Positions 11,488 through 22,738 of a DNA stretch of 64,000 bases are shown here, one piece after another. The stretch lies in the NCBI RefSeq assembly GCF_046630445.1, contig NC_092333.1:104765501-104829500 (forward strand), in the 5' to 3' direction. A program made the translations under genes and the position numbers. Numbering within the stretch: position 1 is the first letter of the stretch; each line of letters starts with the position of its first letter. A model generated the notes under the pieces. It searched no databases, was not told where the DNA came from, and was given only the letters and a program-made list of their open reading frames with translations. Source of the DNA: Rutidosis leptorrhynchoides. Taxonomy: Eukaryota; Streptophyta; Magnoliopsida; Asterales; Asteraceae.

Positions 11488-12113
11488 TATAAATTCTTGT
11501 GGTTTAGATATTGTGGTAGATGTTTCGTTATGCTTTGTGCGTTTACTTTTGTTTGGTTTTGTGTTCGTTGTTAGTTTTTGTTTCCGGTTGGTTGTTTCTT
11601 TGGTTAGGGCGACCTCGATGTTAGATAGCGTGTTTTTTTTTTTTTTTTTTTTTTTTTTGCGTAGTTGGTAGGTCTTCTTGCTTGAGCAAAGGTCGTTTGT
11701 TTTATAAAGTTTTTTTCTTTTTAGTACAAAAATACTACTAAATAAATAAATAAATCATATTGTTTTTTATGTACTGAAAAATCACCAATATAACTCTTTA
11801 GATGAGTAAATTGAAAGCGATTGCTTATTTCAGTGGTTTTGAAAAATTTATGACAAATTCACTTTCTGATATAAATTCTTGTGATTTAGATGTTGTGGTA
11901 GATGTTTCGTTATGCTTTGTGTGTTTGCTTTTGTTTAGTTTTTATGTTCGTTGTTAGTTTTTGTTTCCGGTTGGTTGTTTCTTTGGTTAGGGCGAGACAC
12001 GATGTTAGATAGTGTGGTTTGTTTGCGTAGTTGATAGGTCTTCTTGCTTCTCAAAGGTCATTTGTTTATAAAGTTTGTCTTTTAAATACATAAAAATACT
12101 AGTAAATAAACAA
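11488..12113. repeat. Two direct copies of a ~250 bp unit
   Basis: 11488-11748 and 11870-12113 match over most of their length, sharing 'gatgtttcgttatgctttg' and 'ttgtttccggttggttgt' among others. The first copy has a T-run of about 30 (11630-11659) where the second has a short non-T stretch. No coding potential is seen in either. Confidence 0.75.
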
Positions 12114-12847
12114 ACTTTTTTTTTAGGCCAGAAGTTCCACGGAAACGATCTCTCTACCCTGAAGTAGAGAGGGGGATGAATTTCTCTTACTGTGGGTGGA
12201 ATTTTTTTTTCTCGACTCGTGGTTAGAGAAATGACTTTTCTTCTATTCTAGAATAGATGAAAGATTGTCTACATCTCACCTCTCACATACCTCGTATACG
12301 CGAAATTGGTTATTGTTGTTGTCATCATCCACCTTTGACGTAAACTTTATGACAATTTTTTATTACAGTATTAGGATTACTCGTTACTATACTAAAACAC
12401 AGAACAAATGAGTACTAACCTCTTTTCTTTTTACACCGAGCCTATATTTTTTTTTCTTTCCAAAATCATCCTAAAACACAGAACTAACGAGTACTTATAC
12501 TAAAACAACCTTTTCTTTTTTTTAATTACATCTAACCTCTATTTTTTTCCAACTTCATCCTAAAACACAAAAACTAAAAAGTAAATTTTTTTTTCTTCAA
12601 ACATCTTAAAAATATGTACTTTTAAATTTTTAACGATAAATACAAGAGATGTATGACTATAAGAACGACACTGTTGATTAAAAAGACATCCAAATTAAAC
12701 ATATAGTTTTGAACATTGCCAACTATCCCCACCAATGTGTGGGCAAATCTATACCACTCGTTCATAACAATAACAAACATAAACCTACTAAATTAAGTTT
12801 CATTTATAGGTTCATACAGGAATATTCAAATGAAACCAAATTTTAAG
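12114..12847. other. Unassigned intergenic sequence
   Basis: T-rich runs and short direct repeats ('ctaaaacacagaac' near 12393 and 12473). No convincing gene or element boundary was identified. Confidence 0.4.
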
Positions 12848-13555
12848 TTGAGATTAAAGGACCAATCAGAGTGCGACACGTGGTGCGATAATCACATGTG
12901 ATTGAAAAAAAAAATTTAATTTTTTTCGAAATTTTTTTTTCCAAAAAAAATTTTTTAGGAATTTTTTTCTTTCTTCCAATCACATGTGATTGGCATGCAT
13001 CACATGTGATTTACTGCATGTCAAATCCAATCACATGTGATTCTGCATGTCAAATTCAATCACATGTGATTGAATTTTTATTTTTTTTAGTAAAATGACG
13101 ATTTTCAGTTAATATGTGCTAAAACGTTTAAACACCAAGTTTTTGATCAAATCACCGAATTAAAGTCTGAAATTTTGAAGATATGATCATGAAACGCTAA
13201 CAAACTTGATCAAATCACCAAATTAAAGTCGCTTTCCGGTTGAATTTTTTTTTTCTAAAAAAAAATTTTGAATATTTTTTGAAAAAAAAAATTGAATTTT
13301 TTTTTTCCAATCACATGTGATTAGATTTGATATGCAGAATCAAATGTGATTGTGTTTTACAATCACATGTGAGTGGGCTTTACAATCACATGTGATTGGA
13401 TTTGAAATGCTAAATTTAAAAAATATATATAAAAATTTTATTTTTTCAATAAAAAAAATTAAATTTTTTTTTTCAAAAAAATTATTTAAAAAAAATTTAA
13501 ATTTTTTTTCTAATCAATTGTTGCGCCACATGTCGCGCTCTGATTAGTCCGTTAG
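12848..13555. mobile_element. MITE (708 bp) with repeated AATCACATGTGATT palindromes
   Basis: The ends are inverted: 'aaggaccaatcagagtgcg' on the left matches the reverse complement of 'cgcgctctgattagtccgtt' on the right over about 35 bp. An 8-bp direct repeat ATTTTAAG flanks it (12840-12847 and 13556-13563), close to the 8-9 bp duplication expected for hAT or Mutator-type elements. Inside are about nine perfect or near-perfect copies of AATCACATGTGATT (near 12891, 12979, 12998, 13030, 13059, 13310, 13339, 13362, 13385) separated by A/T homopolymer runs. It has no coding capacity. Confidence 0.75.
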
Positions 13556-13946
13556 ATTTTAAGCAAATTATTGAATTCAAATGATTACAAATCTACGTTC
13601 AAAACAAAAAAAGACCTCAAACTATTTTGTTCTATTTCTTTTTGACTAAATAGTGCTTAAAATGGCTAATTCAATAAGCGACAGTAATTTAGATTTTGAC
13701 AACAGTTTACAAGCAAAATTCAAAACTGACACCTCATTATACACACAAATTTTCAATAAAAAAATAAAAATAGAAAGATAGATACGTAAAATATCTTTTA
13801 CAAATAATTGATCAAATTCCCCGATCCACATAACTAAAATAAAATATCAGTTTCTCATTATTTCCTTTTTCGCATATATTCCAAAAAAAAAACCCACCTA
13901 TAACATAAAAATCAACAACGTATAACCTTATGGTAAGTTTCAGATC
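13556..13946. other. Intergenic, upstream of the 87-aa gene
   Basis: AT-rich. No clear TATA box could be fixed. Only the ATTTTAAG repeat at its left edge is interpretable. Confidence 0.4.
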
Positions 13947-14210
13947 ATGTGTCTCCGTCGTTCAATTTTCCGATGGCCGGAATTTGATATAAACGGAATC
14001 AACATCGTATCGTCTTACTTGAGTACCGGTTGGAGCTGGACTTCACATAACTTTTCACAAATCGCAACCGGATGGTCAGCCCATGGATTTCAGCGTCTCG
14101 ATATTTGGATCGTTGACGATGTGCTATGGAACGTTGTGATGGCGGTAGAATCAATTGTTCTTACGTTTATGCTTGGTTGTTATTACATTTTATGCGGTTG
14201 TACTCTATAA
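13947..14210 (+). CDS. Small plant protein, 87 aa, C-terminal membrane segment
   Basis: An intact single-exon frame starts at ATG 13947. The N-terminal part (MCLRRSIFRWPEFDINGINI) is followed by an aromatic-rich stretch with repeated GWS. Residues about 60-83 form a hydrophobic segment (VLWNVVMAVESIVLTFMLGC then YYILCGCTL) that could span a membrane. The ending CGC-T-L and the DDVLWN motif resemble a family of small uncharacterised plant proteins I have seen in angiosperms, but this is recognition and not a search. No transposon protein resembles it. Flanking DNA is AT-rich with MITEs on both sides. It is most likely a real gene of unknown function; a chance frame is the alternative. Confidence 0.6.
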   Translation: MCLRRSIFRWPEFDINGINIVSSYLSTGWSWTSHNFSQIATGWSAHGFQRLDIWIVDDVLWNVVMAVESIVLTFMLGCYYILCGCTL

Positions 14211-15101
14211 CTTTTTTGATTCTATCAGTGTATATTGTGTTATACCGTTAGTACTCCGTACATGTAGTATGTAAATTACTTTATGTTTATTTTTGCAAAA
14301 TCATAGAAACATCTGTGCTTAAAAAACAAATATTACTTAAATAATCGTAAGTCGATTGTATTGAAAACTTATTAATATACTATTATTTCTTCTATGATAA
14401 ACAACAAATTACTTTTATGTGATATACTTTGTAGATCTCTTATTTTTTTTCTTTCTAAAACTGCGGTTAAGAGTTACTAACAGAGATTGAAGGTGATATC
14501 GACACCCATCCACCCAATCATTGGTACGAATCATTACAATTCTACCGCCTTCGGGCGAAAACTCTCACGACAAGTCTATATGGGCATCACATGTAAAAGC
14601 CTTTCGAGTGAGGCCCGAACGCAAGATGTCCGCAACATAGAGGCCCATGAAATGGGCGGCGGGTAACGACAATGGAAATTTGAGTGGTAGTCGAACATCT
14701 GTCATCCCATACGAAAATGCAAATTAATGCCACTACGTCAACTTCTTGTTATTTTTGCGGCTCTCTTATGGAATGAACTACTTACATTGATTTTTTGTTT
14801 TTCGTGCTAAAAGAAAAAAACAATTACGAACATTACCATTCACCTCCAATGATGCTCAAGTGTGAAAAAACATATTTGTAATTTGTTTCAACCGTAAAAC
14901 TAGAAAATTGCTTGATTCGTGTAGGAGTGTGTGACTTAAAAAATAGAAAACTCGTGGTTTGTTACGAATAGTCACTTGGAAACTTGCTAAGTCGGTCCAA
15001 TCCAATAAAAAGAAAAACCCTGAAAAATCTAGAGCTTTTCAATCTCGGCAAATCCAGAAACAATTATGAGGTCAACTAGTAAGGATATAGCTTTTTAAGA
15101 A
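14211..15101. other. Intergenic, no gene seen
   Basis: A block of more balanced composition (14480-14700) stands out from AT-rich surroundings but has no open frame of interest on either strand. It may be a degenerate repeat. Confidence 0.4.
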
Positions 15102-15471
15102 CACATGCAATGGTTTGTTAAAGACCGATGTTAACAATGTTAAAGCTTTAACAATGAATGTGGGCAGTTAGTGAAATGTGGCGCCAGCCACTCCTGCAAC
15201 TAGGATGTGGGCAGTTAGTGAAATGTGCCGCCAGCCACTCCTGCAACTAGGCTGTGAAGAAAAAAAGGGGACCCACTATTTTTTTTATTTGTACCTTGTA
15301 TTTAATTATTTGTACATTTTATATTTTATAGGTATATTTGTGAGTATATTTAGTTTGAGATTGAATGTGTGATTGTGAGGGTTTAGTGAAAGGAATGTAA
15401 AAGGAATTTTAAAGGGTTTGTGCTGATGTGGCAGGGAAAGTGTATGTTAAAGAACTGAACGATTGCAAGTG
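15102..15471. mobile_element. Candidate MITE (~370 bp)
   Basis: The left end 'cacatgcaatggtttgttaaag' (shown in part) and the reverse complement of the right end, 'cacttgcaatcgttcagttc', match imperfectly. Inside, a 45-bp unit ('gtgggcagttagtgaaatgt' then 'gccgccagccactcctgcaa') is present twice in tandem, 15157-15250. No clean target duplication was found. Confidence 0.45.
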
Positions 15472-16175
15472 ACCTAAGTGGAGGGAGGGTTGTGACCCCT
15501 CAATAAATATGAAAGTCGTAACACTATGAGTTGCGAGTATTTGAGTTTTGTATGAAGGAGATATTAACAAAACGATAATAACTCTTTAAATCTCTAATAT
15601 CAATCAAAACTTCACATCTTCTTTATCTATTGAAAATAAAAATAAATTTTAAACTAAATAAATGTAGAAAATATTTATATCAGCTTATATATTGTACAAT
15701 TAGAAATAACTAGTTTTTGAACTCTCGCTTCGTGTCGGAGGTTCGGTTTTTAATGTATGTTATTGTGTTTAGTTACGGAACCTGCGAGTGAAAAATCAAC
15801 GTATATGAAAAGTACCCTAAATATTTAGCTTTTTTAAAAAGTGTATGTTTTGCGTATAGTTAGTGACATTGTGTTCGTAAAATTATTTCGAGTTTAACGA
15901 TGGTGTCGGAAAAATTTAACTCGTTGCGAGCGAGAAAATATGACCCGTTGAATATTTGAGTGGAGTATATTTAAGATATTTTATGAAAATTTTGATTTGA
16001 CACCTTAACCCCCTGTTTTGGGGGCCGATTTTAATTTTTGAACAAATTGTGGGGGGCGTTTGTGGTGTTAGTTAAAAGAAAGGAAAAAAGACGAAAACGC
16101 TCCTGATACTATTCATCATTTTTGTCTAATAGATATATAGTAATAATAGTAATATGTCACTAAAAGTATAGTATG
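15472..16175. other. Intergenic, no gene seen
   Basis: Unassigned sequence up to the Copia insertion. GTATG at 16171-16175 is the left copy of the Copia target-site duplication. Confidence 0.5.
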
Positions 16176-16424
16176 TGTTATAATATATAGAATATAAATA
16201 TAATAGAGTGGATAGTCAATTTTGATACACAAAATTAATGTTATTGTATTACCTAAAGTACTTGAATTCTTGCTATAAATAGACCTTCAAGCAAGCATAA
16301 TACTTGCTCATTCTTATAAGAAAATTTCTCTCTTTACTCATATACTCTTGTTCTTAAGATTTTCAAAGTCTATATTCAAGAACCAATCCACTAAAGGTAG
16401 TTATAAGCCTACTGAATTATAACA
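16176..16424 (+). repeat. 5' LTR of the Copia element (249 bp)
   Basis: Begins TGTTATAATATATAG and ends CTGAATTATAACA. It contains 'gctataaatagacc' near 16273, a good TATA box for element transcription. No difference from the 3' LTR was seen on side-by-side reading. Confidence 0.93.
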
Positions 16425-16426
16425 CG

Positions 16427-16440
16427 TTATCAGCACGAAG
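16427..16440 (+). other. Likely Copia primer-binding site
   Basis: 'ttatcagcacgaag' lies two bases after the 5' LTR. This is the position and wording ('TATCAGCACGA') seen in many plant Copia elements, which prime from an internal part of a tRNA. Confidence 0.6.
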
Positions 16441-16499
16441 TGCTCCGTATAAACAAGGTTTATCTAAGCAAGTACAAGTCACTAATCAAGATAAATATT

Positions 16500-16690
16500 T
16501 AAGTCCGGCAGTACGCTGCTTCGGACCGGTGTACCCTGGGAACAGACGTCGAATCTGTTTAAGGGAATTGTGTCAAACACAAGTCCGGTTCAACCTAATA
16601 TCGGTTAGATCGTTTTAACTTTACGCTCTTAATCTGATTATTTATTATACATATTTACAATCTTGTTATTATGTTTGTGATAATATGTAT
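16500..16690 (+). ncRNA. Structured Copia leader motif
   Basis: This segment is shared with 10763-10940 (opposite strand). It can form two short hairpins: AACAGA-(7 nt)-TCTGTT at 16541-16559 and TTGTGT-CAA-ACACAA at 16568-16582. A 'ggttcaacc' string follows at 16587. It is placed 75 bp after the LTR, where retroelement RNAs often carry packaging or dimerisation structures. It is called ncRNA only as a structural element of the genomic RNA. A short open frame also runs through both copies, so a coding explanation is not excluded. Confidence 0.4.
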
Positions 16691-18589
<1,899 letters not shown>

Positions 18590-18593
18590 GGTT

Positions 18594-18900
18594 ATTTCTC
18601 ATGTTGAGAAACCTGGAAAGTTCACTAGTGTGGTCTTTAAACGTTGGCATCAAAAGATGCTCTTTTGTCTGACCACGTTGAACCTTGCGAGGTTCTTGTG
18701 TAAAACTGCTCCCCAGTTGCTCAAGGGGAACATGATGCGGTTCATACTCAGGCTGAAAGACCTGAAAAGTTCACTTGTGTGAACTTTAAGCATTGGTAGA
18801 AAAAGATGTTCTTTTATCTAACCACGATGAACCTTGCGAGGTTCTTGGCTGAACCACTCCCCAAATTAATGAAAGGGAAGATGATGCTCAAATTGTGAGC
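18594..18900 (+). pseudogene. Duplicated fragment of Copia gag N-terminal domain
   Basis: Two tandem blocks, about 18600-18740 and 18750-18880, each encode the same gag segment. The first reads KFTSVVFKRWHQKMLFCLTT then LNLARFL; the second has a stop after its FKHW, then KKMFFYLTTMNLARFL. Both continue into a 'KG-MM' segment. They match the conserved FxGxxFKRWxxKM start of plant Copia gags. Neither copy goes on into an intact capsid or zinc knuckle. The duplication probably arose by unequal recombination or template switching. Confidence 0.7.
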
Positions 18901-19129
18901 GTGATTAAAGTTTTGAATCATTTGAATTCCTTGTGCGTAACTATTTCTTGAATACATGAACATCTTATTTAGCTCTACAAATAAGTCCCAAAAGAAAAGA
19001 AAACGATAGTGAATCTGTTGAAAAATCTTAATTAAATAAACCATGAGCTACCTTGAGACTTGAATGGTTTGAATTTTCTAAGATTCCTAGCTTGTTATGT
19101 ATCACTCATAAATAAATGGTTTTAGACCA

Positions 19130-19275
19130 TAACGCATATGATTAAAAGTGCATATGATAAAAACCACATATGATGATTAATGAAAAGCACATATGGTGAT
19201 TAATGAAAAAGCATTAATTAAAAGCACATATGGTGATTAATGAAAAGCACATATGGTGATTAATGAAAAACACAT
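19130..19275. repeat. Tandem ~23 bp repeat 'agcacatatggtgattaatg'
   Basis: Four good copies of 'agcacatatggtgattaatg' (or 'gatgattaatg'), plus diverged edges, lie within the decayed gag-pol junction of the Copia element. Confidence 0.8.
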
Positions 19276-19287
19276 TGAGAAAGAATC

Positions 19288-21721
19288 ACCAATGTTTCTT
19301 GAAAAAATTCAAGGTGATATATATGGGGACATGCAAATTTACATGCTGCGATATTATTTCACATTAGACATAGTGCAACTCATATTCTCCCCTACAACTT
19401 GATTTTGGCCGAGAGCCAAATATTTCCCACCATTAGAACATTTGATTGTGCAGTGTATATTCTAGTTACACAACCACAACGCACTAAAATGGGTCCTCAA
19501 AGGAGGATGGGGATATATATATATTAAATATGAAACATCTTCAATTATAAGATATATTGAACCTATAACGGGTAATGTTTTTACAGCACGTTTTGCTGAT
19601 TATCATTGTTCCCTAGATTAGGGAGAGAAATGAAAAATAAAGAAAAGGATGTTTCATGGTGTGAACATAAATTAATGTATCTTGATCATCGCACAAAAGA
19701 ATGCGAAAAGAAAGTTAAAAAATAATGCATATGCAAGAACTTGCAAATAAATTACCTGATGCATTTACAGATACAAAAAGGAGTGACTAAATCATGTATA
19801 TCAGCAGTAAATGCTTCAGCCAGAATTGAAATTCTAAAAGTTGGAAATGTCACTCATGAGTCTTTGCCACGCCTGAAACGTGGGAGACCAATTGGTTCCA
19901 AAGATAAAAATCCTCGAAAAGAAAAATCAGCTGATAATGAGGTAAAAGAAAGTGTTCAAGAAGAACCACAAATCATTATTCCTTCTGCAGAGGATATTGA
20001 TAAATGTAAATACATAAATTGCAATAAATTATGCAATAATATGGAATCGAAATGGAATGAAAAATATTGATGAGAATTTTTCATATAATGACATCATGAA
20101 TAAAGATGATGAGCTGAAACCAAAATCTGTCATTGAATGTCAAAATAGACATGACTATATACGAGCTGAATTAGAATTGCTCAATAACAGAAAAGTTTTC
20201 GAATAAATCATTTTCACTTTAAAGATGTGAAACGTATGGGACACAAATGAATTTTTACCCGAAAAGGAAATGAGAAAAATGAAGTTACAAGGTAAAGTTA
20301 TACTTGTAACTCAAGATTTTTCTCAAAGACCAGGAATTGATTATGAGGAAACTTATTCTCCTGTTATGGATGCAATTACTTTTAGATACTTAATCATCCT
20401 GGCAGTTTCTAAAAATTTAGAAATGCCAGTTTCTAAAAATTTAAAAATGCATCTCATGGATGTTGTGACTGCTTATCTATATGGATCACTTGATAGTGAT
20501 ATATATATGAAGATACCTGAAAGATTTAATGTATCAGAAGCAACCAATGCAAAACCCAAAGAAATGTACTCAATCAAGTTACAAAGGTCTTTATATGGGT
20601 TGAAACAATCGGGTCGCATGTGGTATAAACGATTAAGTGATTACTTGATAAGCAAAGGGTATACAAATAATTATAGTTGCCCATGTGTATTCATTAAGAA
20701 AACAACATCCGGATATGTGATCATAGCTGTTTATGTCGATGATCTTAACATCATAGGTACAAATAAAGAGATCCATGAAGCCATTCAACTTCTAAAGAAA
20801 GAATTTGAAATGAAAGATCTCGGAAAAACCAAGTATTACCTTGGTTTACAAATTGAGCATATGCCTAATGGTTTACTTGTACATCAAACAACATATACTG
20901 AAAAGATTTTGAAACATTTTAATATGGACAAGACAAAACCATTAAGTACTCCTATGGTTGTTTGATCACTCAATGTTGAAGCTGATCCATTTCGTCCATG
21001 TGAAGATCATGAAGATATTCTGGGACCAGAAGTACCATATCTTAGGGCAATTGGAGCTCTTATGTATCTTACAAATTATACAAGACCTGACATTTCTTTT
21101 GCAGTTAATTTGTTGGCAAGGTTCAGCTCTGCTCCTACCAAAAGACACTGGAATGGGATCAAACACATATTTCGATACATTCGAGGAACTGTTGATTTAG
21201 GATTATTTTATTCTAACAAATCTAAACAAGATTTGGTTGGTTATGCAGATGCAGGTTATTTATCTAATCCACATAAAGCTAAATCTCAAACTGGGTATGT
21301 ATTCCTAAATGGAGGTACTGCAATATCATGGCGTTCTCAAAAAACAAACACTTGTTGCAACATCATCAAATTATGCCGAAGTGATTGCATTACATCAGGA
21401 ATGTTTTTGGTTGAGATAAATGACGCAACTCATTACTGATTCTTGTGAACTAGAACGCCATAAAAGCCCAACAACTATCTATGAAGATAATGCAGCTGGC
21501 ATAGCACAGATGAAAGAAGGGTATATCAAAAGTGACCAAACAAAACACATACCTCCTAGATTCTTCTCATACACTCAAGATCTCATTAAGGACAACCAGA
21601 TTGAAATGAGATATGTTCAATCCAGTAAACTCTGCTGATCTTTTCACCAAAGCACTTCCAACTGCTATTTTTAGAACGCATGCTCACAATATTGGCATGA
21701 GACATGTTCAAAAGATGTAAC
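19288..21721 (+). pseudogene. Decayed Copia pol: integrase remnants, RT, RNase H
   Basis: In order: an integrase trace (FLEKIQGDIYG at about 19290, then a large deletion of the catalytic core); the integrase C-terminal side (QPQRTKMGPQRRMGIY, near 19480, and TGNVFTARFADYHC); the linker KRGRPIGSKDKNPRK at about 19880-19920; RT from about 20270 with MDVVTAYLYGSLDSDIYMK, LYGLKQSGRMWY and the catalytic box YVDDLNIIGT (near 20740); then RNase H (ARFSSAPTKRHWNGIKH, YADAGYLSNPHKAKSQTGY, ISWRSQKT). Frameshifts or stops fall near 20050, 20200, 20960, 21355 and 21635, and a small in-frame duplication ('ttctaaaaatttagaaatgc') lies near 20410. The order INT-RT-RNH fixes it as Copia. It is not functional. 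Confidence 0.9.
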
Positions 21722-21867
21722 AGCTCAGCAATGTCTACTTGAGGGGGAGACAACTACATACTGCACTCTTTTTCCCTTAGCTAAAGTTTTTTCCCACTGG
21801 GTTTTCTTTAGCAAGGTTTTTAACGAGGCAGTACTAGTTTATTTCTAATGAAGCAAAATTGCTATCC

Positions 21868-21876
21868 AAGGGGGAG
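21868..21876 (+). other. Copia polypurine tract
   Basis: AAGGGGGAG lies directly before the 3' LTR, the standard plus-strand priming site. Confidence 0.9.
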
Positions 21877-22125
21877 TGTTATAATATATAGAATATAAAT
21901 ATAATAGAGTGGATAGTCAATTTTGATACACAAAATTAATGTTATTGTATTACCTAAAGTACTTGAATTCTTGCTATAAATAGACCTTCAAGCAAGCATA
22001 ATACTTGCTCATTCTTATAAGAAAATTTCTCTCTTTACTCATATACTCTTGTTCTTAAGATTTTCAAAGTCTATATTCAAGAACCAATCCACTAAAGGTA
22101 GTTATAAGCCTACTGAATTATAACA
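21877..22125 (+). repeat. 3' LTR of the Copia element (249 bp)
   Basis: Read side by side, it is indistinguishable from 16176-16424. It is followed by the right copy of the GTATG target duplication (22126-22130). Confidence 0.93.
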
Positions 22126-22738
22126 GTATGCCACGTACATACATCTTTACTTCATTTAATCTCCCTTAATTAAAATTTATCGTTCCGTCAATAAATATGT
22201 TTAAACTCTGTTCTTGTCAAATAGTTTTTTTTTTTTTTTTTTGAAAAGCTGCTTATATATATATATAAACACAGAAGAATATTTACAAGTATTTGAGGCT
22301 AGGAGACAAGTGTTACGCGCTACGTCGAAAGGGAAGATCGCTCGAATCGCCCTATTCATCTCCTCTCCAAACATAAGAAAGAGGGCAGCTAGCTCGCCAA
22401 CTAACCACACTCAGCGCTCTGAAAGTATTTTTTTGGGTTGGTAGTAATGGAATGCTTTCATTATCTAAAATGAAGAACATTTCCCACCAAAAAGCCCTAT
22501 ATCGAGAGGGAAGAGGGAAGAGGGAAGCAGGGCGACAGCTAGTTGCTTTCTGGTGAGTTGCTTCAGTCTTCCTGAATTGAAAGAGCAAGAACAAGTCTCT
22601 CCATTTTTTTGGGCTCAAATGCCCATCACATGGAACCTACACACATAATACATTATAATGGAACTATACAAACAACATACACACGACAGCATGTGACTAT
22701 ATACAAGATATTCAGCCTGGATCCCGATTTTTTACACG

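Noticed and set aside
16587-16595. 'ggttcaacc' as a tRNA B box, suggesting a tRNA-derived SINE in the Copia leader
   Set aside because: No A box at the right distance, no cloverleaf, and no poly(A) or target duplication.
22201-22618. Small minus-strand frames next to the LINE
   Set aside because: They fall in the presumed LINE 3' UTR after its poly(A)-side T-run and have no recognisable domain.
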